The translations under genes and the position numbers were made by a program. 64,000 nt of DNA, taken from assembly GCA_942492635.1 (NCBI GenBank), contig CALOFP010000002.1:434001-498000 (forward strand), given 5' to 3'. Source of the stretch: CALOFP01 sp942492635. Lineage in GTDB: Bacteria; UBP6; UBA1177; CALOFP01. Of this stretch, positions 27,232-35,315 are shown piece after piece; positions within the stretch are counted from its first letter, which is position 1; each line of letters begins with the position of its first letter. The notes under the pieces were generated by a model that saw only the letters and a program-made list of their open reading frames with translations, searched no databases and had not been told where the DNA came from.

Positions 27232-29655
27232 CTAGAGGGCAGACAGAAAGCTGTTTCTGATGGATTTCATTACCGACCACAGAACAGCAGCCCTTCTAAG
27301 ACTTTTCATTTCGGGGGGACAGCTGAAGTGTATGTCAAGAACCTTGAAAGTTTCGGGATCAAGCCTGGCGTGAACCATGTCGCTGGCATAAACCAGTGAG
27401 CCGGCTTCCATTATGACCGCGTCCTCAATCCCGTCTCCTTTCGATTTGAGGTAGGTTTTTCCCTGGTCCTTGACGTAAAGAAAGCCCCGACTAGCCTTAT
27501 TGAAGCCATCTTCCGTAAGAAACAATCGGGGTTTGTCCAGTTTGGGATTTCCCGCTGTGGGACAGAATTTGCGGCAGAGTCCGCAATCGGTACACTGTTC
27601 GGCAAGATGGATTATCTGGTACGGTTGTCTTATTGAAAAATGCTCCTCCTTTTCGATTTCTTTGATTTCCACATTACATTTCAGATCTGCAACAGATATT
27701 TGGAAGGGGGTCACTTCCACACTTGCGTTGGCTCGGTTCGGACAAATGGAAACGCAGATGTCGCACATTTTGTCGCAGCTGAGGCATCGAGATGCTTCAT
27801 ATATTGCCTGTGATGGAATAGGTTCTCCGCCGCCTTCGGGGATCGTGGTTTTCATCATCTCCGCCCTTTTTCTCTGTTCAAACCAGCGGTTTTCAACCGG
27901 AAGAGCCGACAGGTGGCTTCTCGGATGTATTCCCAAGTGTTCAAGATCGAACAGTGCTGCGACTCTTCCCTTTTCAAGGTGTGTAATTATAGATTCGGGG
28001 TGAGGGTATCCGCTTTTTTCCGGATGGTAGATGATATCGAAGGATGATTCAGGTTTTTCAGGTGAAGAAACACCGAATGCAACGGGGAGACCGTACTTTT
28101 CAAGTCTGTTCAGATCGGATACGAGGTGGGGAGCAAGCCACCCGGGTGCTTCACTGAAAAGTTGGTTTATCGAAGTGGCCTGTTCAATAACGGTGGGTTT
28201 TACACCGTTTTTTGCAAGAGTCAGAGCGTAGGCGATTCCTTCAGGGGTGGCCCCTTTGACCAGAGCCGTCTTAGCATCCTCTTCAAATGTGAACGACCTC
28301 TCGCCACTTACGTTGTCCAGAATGAATTTCTCGATCTTTCTCGTTGGAATTTTCCCTTCGTAAATCTGTCTGGTACATTTTTCCCAGCACATCTTTTCAC
28401 CGTGTTCTCGTGTTGTCTCCGGAAACGGATTGTGACGGACTATCTCGTCGAATGCCTTGTTGAAATTGCCGTTTGCGGCGTGTCTCATTGTCTGAGGAGT
28501 GTAGCAGTGGAAACGGCATCTTTCAGCACAGGGGGCATCGATACAGTCGAAATAACCCAAGGGCCGGGAGCCTTTGATCGATTCAGGTTGTTCAAGGGAT
28601 TGCTCTGTTTTGAGTTGTTCCGTATAGCTTGCCAGGTTTGAAAGGCGAAGCTCTGTTCCCGATCCCGGCTTTCCCTGTGAAATAAACTCTTCGACGGAGA
28701 AGGAGGCGCTTTTTGCCATCTCCCTTTCGAGAAGAGACAGGTACTGTCTTAAACGCAAATAGCCTCCAGGTTCTGAAATGTCTGTTTGAACCTGGAAGAG
28801 ATTGAAACCGCAACGGATAAGTTTGGGGAAGTTGAAGCAGGAGACACCGTCTATCAATCCAATAGACTCTCTGGCGATCTCCGAACGAAAGAGTTCGGAA
28901 GCAAGTGCAAGTGTATCCCTGGAAGGATGCTCACCGCTGCTTTCAAGAAAAATACCAGGTGTGTGAAGCATCTTTTCTCTCAGCTTTTCGACAAGCGACA
29001 GGGCCTTGTCCGGAAGTGCGCTGAATTCGGGAGAAAGGGAGATGGATATATCGGTACCTCTCTTGAGTAGAACTTCATATATTTTTTCAAGAGAACCCAG
29101 TTCGGAATTAGGTTTAAGCCTGATCGTTACAGAGCTCGCCATGCAGGGCGGAATCCTCACCTTCTTTATGTCACGGAAGTTGTATTCAAGATCGGCTTTT
29201 TTCCACTCGATCGAACCTTCGGCATCGAAAAGGTGGTTTACCAGACTTCTTATCGGCCCACTGTCCCACATTTCGGGATCGAAGGCTATGTTGAAAAATG
29301 TACCCGGTGTGAGATCCTCTCCGAATTTATAGTTGAGCACGTGAATTATTGTCCATGCACTTATCCATGGATCTGCCATCGACTCGAGATCGGGATACCC
29401 TTCGAATCGGGGGGTGAGCGACATGTGGCTGGCTCCGCAGAGCCATGCAGTGATTATTCCCGGGCTGTTTATTCCTGTAGCATCGATTCCCAAAGGAGTT
29501 CTGAGTCCCCGTTCTCTGTAGGATGCGTTGAGCTGGGGGCTGATGGATGAAAAGAAGAGATTTTCGCGTAATATTCCGAATATTGAATTTTGATGATTTT
29601 CCTCTTCCTCTATCCACTTCATCAGGGTAACAATCGGTATGTTTGTCCTCGTCAT
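27232..29655 (-). CDS. YgfK-like (putative selenate reductase subunit) iron-sulfur protein with degenerate flavin domain
   Basis: 807 residues, ATG 29655 with GGGAGG. The order of parts follows YgfK: an opening with SIFGI, a dihydropyrimidine-dehydrogenase-like barrel with PGGYLRL, a GltD-type cysteine region (CIDAPCAERCRFHC and CWEKCTRQIYEG), a nucleotide-binding region, and a C-terminal two-cluster ferredoxin part (CLSCDKMCDICVSICPNRAN; CTDCGLCRKFCPTAGNP). E. coli YgfK is about 1,030 residues. Here the Rossmann region is short and its glycine motif reads VKGATPEGIAYAL rather than GAGPAG, so FAD/NADPH binding may be lost. YgfK-type proteins are linked to purine catabolism and molybdenum hydroxylases; a divergent adenosine deaminase fits that. 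Confidence 0.72.
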   Translation of the reverse strand: MTRTNIPIVTLMKWIEEEENHQNSIFGILRENLFFSSISPQLNASYRERGLRTPLGIDATGINSPGIITAWLCGASHMSLTPRFEGYPDLESMADPWISAWTIIHVLNYKFGEDLTPGTFFNIAFDPEMWDSGPIRSLVNHLFDAEGSIEWKKADLEYNFRDIKKVRIPPCMASSVTIRLKPNSELGSLEKIYEVLLKRGTDISISLSPEFSALPDKALSLVEKLREKMLHTPGIFLESSGEHPSRDTLALASELFRSEIARESIGLIDGVSCFNFPKLIRCGFNLFQVQTDISEPGGYLRLRQYLSLLEREMAKSASFSVEEFISQGKPGSGTELRLSNLASYTEQLKTEQSLEQPESIKGSRPLGYFDCIDAPCAERCRFHCYTPQTMRHAANGNFNKAFDEIVRHNPFPETTREHGEKMCWEKCTRQIYEGKIPTRKIEKFILDNVSGERSFTFEEDAKTALVKGATPEGIAYALTLAKNGVKPTVIEQATSINQLFSEAPGWLAPHLVSDLNRLEKYGLPVAFGVSSPEKPESSFDIIYHPEKSGYPHPESIITHLEKGRVAALFDLEHLGIHPRSHLSALPVENRWFEQRKRAEMMKTTIPEGGGEPIPSQAIYEASRCLSCDKMCDICVSICPNRANASVEVTPFQISVADLKCNVEIKEIEKEEHFSIRQPYQIIHLAEQCTDCGLCRKFCPTAGNPKLDKPRLFLTEDGFNKASRGFLYVKDQGKTYLKSKGDGIEDAVIMEAGSLVYASDMVHARLDPETFKVLDIHFSCPPEMKSLRRAAVLWSVMKSIRNSFLSAL

Positions 29656-29788
29656 TTTTTACCTCCCGGATGTTGCATGTACGAATGGAGAATTATAACG
29701 TCTGTAGAGTGGTTTGAGAAGGGTCAAGCTTTTTGACTTTGTCCGAACCATGTTGTAGAATTGCCTCGCATTTTTTGACGGAGGAAAA

Positions 29789-30754
29789 ATGAAAAGCGAA
29801 ACTTTTAAAAAAGGGCTGGAAAACGGAGACTTAAAGCTTGTAGCAGGAGTTGATAAGGCTGATCTTCACAGCCACGGAATCCTTGCCGGAAGATTATTTG
29901 AGCTTGAAAATTGGCTCGGCAGGAAACTCTCACCGCAGCCTGAAAAGATATATGAATTTCAGCACTTCGAGGATTACCTCGGAGAGATAATCGGAACAGC
30001 GTTTTCGCAGAAGTATGAAAAGGACGATCCCCACGGCAGGAAGGGTTTTGAATTTCTTTTTGAGCTTGCCTTTCGCCAGGCGGCCAGGGACGGCGTGAAA
30101 GTTCTGGAAATGAGCATAGATTCAAACTTCGGTCGTTTCTACGATGACGAACCTGAAAAACTTGTCTCGTTTTTCAAGAGAGTCTCATCGGAAGCTGCCC
30201 CGGAAACCAAATTCGTTCCGGAACTTGGAATAGCGAGGGATCAGGATCTGAATCGTTCAATGGAGCTTCTGGAGAAGTTTGCAGCCACAGGTTACTTCGG
30301 TGCGATAGATCTCTACGGAGACGAACTTGCCCAGGATGCTTCCCTCTTCAAGGATCTCTACCGGACTGCAAAAAAGGCGGGAATGAAGCTGAAAGCCCAC
30401 GTGGGAGAGTATGGGGATGCCGAATCGGTAAGGAGAACAGCCGAAGTCCTCGAACTTGAAGCGATTCAGCACGGAATTGCCGCAGTTCAGAGCGAAGATG
30501 TAATGAAGTGGCTTGCCGATAACGGAATTCAGCTCAACGTCTGTCCCTCCTCCAACGTTATTCTTCACCGTGTGGACGAGATGAAAAATCATCCGATAAG
30601 GAAACTTTTCGACAACGGAGTAAAAGTTACCGTAAATTCCGACGACATTCTGGTTTTCAACAGGAGTGTCAGCGAGGAGTTCCTTGCACTTTATCGGGCA
30701 GGACTTTTCAGTGCTGAAGAATTGGATCTGATTCGTATTAATGGAATCAAGTAA
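29789..30754 (+). CDS. Adenosine deaminase family protein
   Basis: 321 residues, ATG 29789 with GGAGGAAAA. Metal and catalytic motifs of the adenosine/AMP deaminase family are complete: KADLHSHG (H27, H29), KAHVGEYGDAE, IQHGI, NVCPSSNV and VTVNSDD. It would hydrolyse adenosine or a related 6-aminopurine to the inosine form in the cytoplasm. Length is slightly below E. coli Add. Divergent to the YgfK-like gene with 133 bases between, consistent with purine breakdown. Adenine deaminase or another aminohydrolase of the family remains possible. Confidence 0.83.
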   Translation: MKSETFKKGLENGDLKLVAGVDKADLHSHGILAGRLFELENWLGRKLSPQPEKIYEFQHFEDYLGEIIGTAFSQKYEKDDPHGRKGFEFLFELAFRQAARDGVKVLEMSIDSNFGRFYDDEPEKLVSFFKRVSSEAAPETKFVPELGIARDQDLNRSMELLEKFAATGYFGAIDLYGDELAQDASLFKDLYRTAKKAGMKLKAHVGEYGDAESVRRTAEVLELEAIQHGIAAVQSEDVMKWLADNGIQLNVCPSSNVILHRVDEMKNHPIRKLFDNGVKVTVNSDDILVFNRSVSEEFLALYRAGLFSAEELDLIRINGIK

Positions 30755-30984
30755 ACTCTTTTTCTTTTGATCTCAACAATCTCAAAACTCATCAAACTCC
30801 ACCTTCGATAACTTTTCCAGGCTGCAATTGAATCCTTCAAAGCATTATATAAGAAATGCACTTTATGGATTTTGATAGATGTGATCGCAAAATACTGTTT
30901 GGAATTTTTATTAAGCTTTTTTTGGATGTATTCTTTGCAAATTTATTTAAAAAAATATTGACCTTGCATTTTCTTTGGTGTATT
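30755..30984. other. Non-coding leader upstream of the cobalamin riboswitch
   Basis: No gene seen. It holds AT-rich sequence and the candidate promoter at 30958-30986. Confidence 0.5.
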
Positions 30985-30986
30985 GC
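30958..30986 (+). promoter_or_regulatory. Candidate promoter of the riboswitch-sucCD transcript
   Basis: TTGACC at 30958-30963, a 17-base spacer and TATTGC at 30981-30986. Initiation near 30993 would coincide with the start of the riboswitch aptamer. The -10 match is modest. Confidence 0.35.
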
Positions 30987-31152
30987 TTCGGGCGTATGAA
31001 GGTGCCCCTCGGGGCTTAATAGGGAAGTCGGGTGAGAATCCCGCACGTTCCCAGACACTGTGAATAGGTGGGACTGTTCGGATGCCACTGGGTAACCGGG
31101 AAGGCGAACGGTCTGTGAATCCTTAAGTCAGGAGACCTGCCTTGGTACGACG
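30985..31152 (+). promoter_or_regulatory. Cobalamin (B12) riboswitch aptamer
   Basis: The conserved blocks of the B12 element occur in order: AATAGGGAAGTCGGGTGAGA then ATCCCGCACG, CACTGTGA, GATGCCACTGGG, GGGAAGGCG and the B12 box region AAGTCAGGAGACCTGCC. The element is about 160 bases, normal for the class. A short CCCT/AGGG hairpin at 31162-31177 may be P13, whose loop would kiss L5. It lies about 125 bases before the sucC start. Adenosyl- versus methyl-cobalamin preference cannot be told by eye. Confidence 0.92.
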
Positions 31153-31189
31153 GTTTTATTGCCCTCTGGGTACAGGGTTATGAAGCTAT

Positions 31190-31271
31190 GGAAAATCTTG
31201 GATTACTCTAATCGAAAGTTTTCCGTAGATCTGATTAGCCCTCCTTGAATGGACAATTTTATTTAAGGAGG
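31190..31271 (+). promoter_or_regulatory. Riboswitch expression platform with ribosome-binding-site sequestering hairpin
   Basis: CCTCCTT at 31240-31246 is exactly complementary to AAGGAGG at 31265-31271, the sucC ribosome binding site. Upstream, GGAAAA (31190-31195) pairs with TTTTCC (31219-31224) around an inner GATTA-CTC-TAATC hairpin. CTAATC (31208-31213) can instead pair with GATTAG (31233-31238) just before the anti-SD. No U-run follows, so control is probably at translation. Confidence 0.65.
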
Positions 31272-31275
31272 AAGT

Positions 31276-32439
31276 ATGAATCTTCATGAATTTCAGGGAA
31301 AGGAGATCCTTTCCGGTTACGGGGTGCGACTCCCCGAAAGCAGGGTTGCCTATCACCCTGACGAAGCGTGGATGCACTCCATGCAGATGGGATTCCCCTG
31401 TGTTGTCAAGGCACAGGTTCACGCCGGTGGCCGAGGAAAGGCCGGAGGCGTCAAGTTCTGCCGCGATGCCGAAGAGGTAAAGAAAGGCGCTTCGGCAATT
31501 CTCGGAAAGAGGCTGAGGACGGCGCAGACCGGCGCAAACGGCATCAAAGTCAGGAAAATTCTTGTAGAGAAGGGAGTGGACATCGAAAAGGAGTTCTACT
31601 TTTCCATTCTTCTCAACAACACAAACCGTTGCCCTATGATCGTCGCTTCGGCGGCGGGAGGCATGGATATCGAGGAGGTGAGTGAAAAAACTCCCGAAAA
31701 GATTATCCGTATCGACATCAACCCCTACGCCGGACTTCTCTCCTTCCACGTAAGGGAACTTGCCGAATTCCTCGGTATCGGTCATCTGAAGGAGAAGGCC
31801 CGAGACCTCTTTGAAAAGCTCTACAAGGTTTTTATGGAGAAGGAGTGTACACTTCTCGAAATCAACCCCCTTATGTTGACCAGGCAGCAGGATCTTATTC
31901 CGATCGACGTAAAGATGGATATCGACGACAACGCCCTCTTCAGACGCCGTGAAATCCTGAAGATGAGGGATCTCACGGAGCAGGATCCGGACGAGGTCGA
32001 GGCGAGACTTTCGGGACTCAACTTTATCAAACTCGAAGGAAACGTCGGTTGTATGGTAAACGGTGCCGGTCTCGCGATGGCAACGATGGACTTCGTCAAA
32101 ATGGCGGGAGCTGAGCCCGCAAATTTCCTGGATGTCGGCGGTGTCGCCACCCCCGAAACAATTGCCAAGGGATTCGAAATTCTCTCAAGAGACACGAGGG
32201 TTAAGGGTGTCTTTGTTAATATTTTCGGCGGGATAGTGCGCTGCGACAAGGTGGCTAGAGGTATAGTCGCCGCAGCATCATCACTTCGTCCAGGTGTTCC
32301 TGTCATAGTCCGTCTCAGCGGATCGAACGTTGATGAGGGAAAGGAGATTCTCAAAAAATGCGACATCGATTTTCATCTCGTCGAGGATGTGCAGTCCGCC
32401 CGGGATGTGATAGCTTCAATTGTCGGAAAGGAGGGATAG
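31276..32439 (+). CDS. sucC: Succinyl-CoA synthetase (ADP-forming) beta subunit
   Basis: 387 residues, ATG 31276 after AAGGAGGAAGT. The ATP-grasp domain opens with MNLHEFQGKEILSGYGV and contains VKAQVHAGGRGKAGGVKF and LLEINPLM. The ligase domain has FVNIFGGIVRCDKVA and VRLSGSNVDEGKEIL. With SucD it interconverts succinyl-CoA and succinate while making or using ATP/GTP. Unusually the gene is under a cobalamin riboswitch. The sucD start follows the stop codon with no spacer. Confidence 0.95.
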   Translation: MNLHEFQGKEILSGYGVRLPESRVAYHPDEAWMHSMQMGFPCVVKAQVHAGGRGKAGGVKFCRDAEEVKKGASAILGKRLRTAQTGANGIKVRKILVEKGVDIEKEFYFSILLNNTNRCPMIVASAAGGMDIEEVSEKTPEKIIRIDINPYAGLLSFHVRELAEFLGIGHLKEKARDLFEKLYKVFMEKECTLLEINPLMLTRQQDLIPIDVKMDIDDNALFRRREILKMRDLTEQDPDEVEARLSGLNFIKLEGNVGCMVNGAGLAMATMDFVKMAGAEPANFLDVGGVATPETIAKGFEILSRDTRVKGVFVNIFGGIVRCDKVARGIVAAASSLRPGVPVIVRLSGSNVDEGKEILKKCDIDFHLVEDVQSARDVIASIVGKEG

Positions 32440-33324
32440 ATGGCCGTAGGAATTTATTCGGTTTCCAAAATAGTGGTTCAGGGAATTACAGGAAAAGAGG
32501 GAAGCTTCCACGCGAAGCTCTGTAAAGAGTACGGCGGCAGAATCGTTGCCGGAGTAACACCGGGCCGCGGCGGCACCGAAGTGGAGGGAATCCCTGTTTA
32601 CGACACGGTTCGGGAGGCACGGGAGAAGGAAGGATGCGACATGAGCCTCATATTTGTTCCACCTCTTTTCGCGGCGGATGCGATTCTCGAGGCGGTTTTC
32701 GCCGGAGTTGAAACCGTTGTCTGCATTACGGAAGGTATTCCCGTTCACGACATGATGAAGGTAAAGAGAGTCGTCGACCACTACGGAACCACTCTTATCG
32801 GACCCAATACACCCGGAATCATTACCCCGGGTTCCTCGAAAGCCGGAATCATGCCGGGCCACATCTTCGAGAAAGGCGGGGTGGGAATGATTTCGAGAAG
32901 CGGAACACTTCTCTACGAAGCCGCCGACCAGCTTGTAAAGAGCGGACTCGGAATCTCTTCCGCCCTCGGAATCGGAGGTGATCCCATTGTGGGAACGGGC
33001 TACATCCACTGGCTTGAAAAGTTTGAGAACGATCCCGAGACCGAGGCGGTTCTCCTCATCGGTGAAATCGGCGGAACGGGAGAGGAGATGGCGGCCGAAT
33101 ACATCAAGAACCATATGAAGAAGCCCGTTTTCGCCTTTATTTCAGGAAGAACGGCGCCCAAAGGCAAAAGAATGGGACATGCAGGAGCGATCATCTCCGG
33201 AAAAATGGGAACAGCCGAATCCAAGGACGAAGCTTTCCAGGATGCCGGTGTGACCGTTGTGCAGAACCTTGCAAAGATCGGCTCCACCCTTGCCTCGGCC
33301 CTTCGCGGAGGATCAAATGCATAA
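32440..33324 (+). CDS. sucD: Succinyl-CoA synthetase alpha subunit
   Basis: 294 residues beginning directly after the sucC stop. It has the CoA-binding Rossmann part (VQGITGKEGSFHAKLCKEYG), the proline-rich IGPNTPGIITPG, SRSGTLLYEA and the phosphohistidine loop GHAGAIISGKMGT. The phosphorylated His carries the phosphoryl group between succinyl phosphate and nucleotide. The 3' end overlaps the transporter start by eight bases, so sucC, sucD and the transporter form one unit. Confidence 0.95.
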   Translation: MAVGIYSVSKIVVQGITGKEGSFHAKLCKEYGGRIVAGVTPGRGGTEVEGIPVYDTVREAREKEGCDMSLIFVPPLFAADAILEAVFAGVETVVCITEGIPVHDMMKVKRVVDHYGTTLIGPNTPGIITPGSSKAGIMPGHIFEKGGVGMISRSGTLLYEAADQLVKSGLGISSALGIGGDPIVGTGYIHWLEKFENDPETEAVLLIGEIGGTGEEMAAEYIKNHMKKPVFAFISGRTAPKGKRMGHAGAIISGKMGTAESKDEAFQDAGVTVVQNLAKIGSTLASALRGGSNA

Positions 33325-34201
33325 TCTCATTCTCACTCTCCTCATTTTCAGCTCCATGGAGGTCGTTTCCCGGCCTCTCATGGGGCTCATAGATCCCTTT
33401 GTACTCACCTTTTACAGGTTCGTCATGGGATTCGCTCTGCTCTTTTTTATCTCACTTTCATCCGGAAAGCTGCGTACACTCTTTAAAATCGACGGAAAAA
33501 TGGGGGGACTCCTTTTCGTACTGGGATTTCTCAACACCTTTTTCTCCATGTCCATGCTGCAGCTGGCCGTAAAATCGGGAGGAGCGGCAATCGCGGCGGT
33601 AATATTCTGCTCAAACCCGCTGTTTGTCTACCCTATATCGCTCATGATGGGAATGGAAAAGTTCTCAATGCGAAAAGCAGCCGGATTGCTTGTAGGTGTC
33701 GCAGCTCTCTTCATAATGAAAGGTGCAGGAGTCGGTGGAGGGATGGGAATAGTTTACGCCCTTCTTGCATCCGGATCCTTTGCAATTTACACGGTTTTGA
33801 ATAAAAAGGCCTTGGCGAAAATCGATCCCGTAACCGTGAATGTGGGAGCATTCGCATTCGGAATCGCCGTAAGCATCATCTACCTTCTCGTTTCAGGAAG
33901 ATCAATGTCATTGCCTGCGGAACTATTCAGCTCCACAGGAAAAACAGTGAGCTTTCTCTACCTCGGATTCATCGTGAGCGGATTCGCCTACATCACATTC
34001 ATCAAAAGCATCAAACAGTTCTCACCCTTCGCCGCGTCACTTCTCTTCATAGTGAAACCCTTTCTCGCAACGGTTTTCGCAATACTCTTTCTAAAAGAGA
34101 TGCCCTCAAGCGGATTTTACATAGGGATGGTGATTCTCACATTCGGAGCCGTATTAATGACCGGAACCGGATCATTTAACATGCTCAAAGCAAAATCCTG
34201 A
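33317..34201 (+). CDS. EamA/DMT-family membrane transporter
   Basis: 294 residues from ATG 33317, with GGAGG in the sucD end. About ten hydrophobic helices are arranged as two EamA repeats; the family signature GLLVGVAALFIMKG closes the first half and FIKSIKQFSPFAASLLFIVKP lies in the second. DMT transporters export or import small metabolites, including amino acids and nucleotides. The substrate is unknown. Overlap with sucD places it in the riboswitch-controlled operon, so a cobalamin-linked or carboxylate-linked substrate is possible (inference). Confidence 0.85.
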   Translation: MHNLILTLLIFSSMEVVSRPLMGLIDPFVLTFYRFVMGFALLFFISLSSGKLRTLFKIDGKMGGLLFVLGFLNTFFSMSMLQLAVKSGGAAIAAVIFCSNPLFVYPISLMMGMEKFSMRKAAGLLVGVAALFIMKGAGVGGGMGIVYALLASGSFAIYTVLNKKALAKIDPVTVNVGAFAFGIAVSIIYLLVSGRSMSLPAELFSSTGKTVSFLYLGFIVSGFAYITFIKSIKQFSPFAASLLFIVKPFLATVFAILFLKEMPSSGFYIGMVILTFGAVLMTGTGSFNMLKAKS

Positions 34202-34978
34202 AAAAAATTGACCTGCACGATTTGTTGATCAGTTTGATAAGTGTCTGCAATTATTGATTTTAATCGCGTAGGCGTGCCGGCGTGTGCGCTCTTTTTGAAT
34301 CCCGGGATCGCCACGATTTCCGGAACAATCTTCAGGTATCACCCACATTTAAATTTGCACTAAAAACAATTGCTTCCCCTCTTTTTTAATTGAGACAGGG
34401 AAGAAAAAGGCTCCAGCGGAGCATTTTTCTTGTCGAAAGGGATTGAGGGGAGTTATTCGAATAATCAATATGATCAAATAAATTGTTATGTAGACTGAAC
34501 ACATTCAGATGTATCTGGGATGGTTGGAGACAGAGCCCCGCCCTACAGTGAATTTTCCCAAATACAAAAATCCCGATTCCATTTCCAATCTCACCTTAAA
34601 AAAAATAACATAGCCGAATTAGCCGCTGGAATTGCCAAATTATTTGCATCTTGGTGAAAATAGCCGATGGCTTGGTCACAAAAAAAATAATCGGCTCCAG
34701 ACAGCCGTCATTTCCTTCTTGATATATTTAATTTGGCAAATTCAGCGGCTGGAACGATCAGGATATTTGATAATTGTCCAATTCTAGCGTTGAATAAGGT
34801 TAAAAAAGTTTTTACAGATCGGTATTGTTAAATATCCATTCCTGGGATTCCACTTTTTTAAAGAAAGGGCAGAAATCTTCCTAAATCAGGAACATTCAAC
34901 CAAAAAAATGAGCATCTTTCCATTTTTCTAAATTAAATTCATGATGTGATAAAATAGAATTATACAAACGGAGATGTC
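34202..34978. other. 777-base intergenic region with nested inverted repeats
   Basis: No convincing gene. A short GC-rich patch (about 34265-34330) stands out in AT-rich sequence and could be part of a dispersed repeat. The right half contains the inverted repeat described separately. The rest is low-complexity A/T. Confidence 0.5.
34621..34750. repeat. 22-base inverted repeat with inner palindromic arms
   Basis: Left arm 34621-34642 and right arm 34729-34750 are complementary at 20 of 22 positions, beginning AGCCGCTG and ending in CCAAATTA. Between them AGCCGAT (about 34662-34668) and ATCGGCT (about 34690-34696) form a second, inner 7-base pair arm. The whole could fold into a long cruciform or RNA hairpin. 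No transposase is present; a MITE-like element or structured RNA is possible. Confidence 0.6.
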
Positions 34979-34984
34979 TTGGAT

Positions 34985-35302
34985 ATGGTTGTAGAGGGTG
35001 ATTACATTTACCTTTTCAATCTCAACGGAGTAAGAGTTTACTCAAAATATATCTTGGATATGGTTTCTTCTGTAGACAAGCTCTGCCAGAACCCAGCCAT
35101 GAATATTTTTAATGGTGATGTTTATCTTGGTTGTGAAGAAAATGAAGTTTATAGACTGGAAGTCGAGTCCTCTACAGTTCAACTTGTACCTGTTGATGGA
35201 ATAAAACTGGATATAAAGGACAATCATGTCTATCATGGAACTGCATTTCATCCAGACGGTAGCGAAATAACGATAAGAAAATCAAAGGAAACAAGGTTCT
35301 AA
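34985..35302 (+). CDS. Short beta-propeller-like fragment, possibly broken gene
   Basis: About 105 residues from ATG 34985 (or TTG 34979); no good ribosome binding site. The sequence alternates short strands such as DYIYLFNLNGVRVYS and NGDVYLGCEENEVYRLEVE, as in WD40- or YVTN-like propeller blades, but there is no signal peptide. It ends 13 bases before the next lipoprotein. It may be the 3' remnant of a larger secreted propeller protein. I do not recognise a family. Confidence 0.4.
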   Translation: MVVEGDYIYLFNLNGVRVYSKYILDMVSSVDKLCQNPAMNIFNGDVYLGCEENEVYRLEVESSTVQLVPVDGIKLDIKDNHVYHGTAFHPDGSEITIRKSKETRF

Positions 35303-35315
35303 AATAGGAGTTCTA

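Noticed and set aside
34117..34314. 65-codon minus-strand reading across the transporter end and a GC-rich patch
   Set aside because: It starts in the GC-rich patch and runs antisense into the EamA gene; more likely part of a dispersed repeat than a gene.
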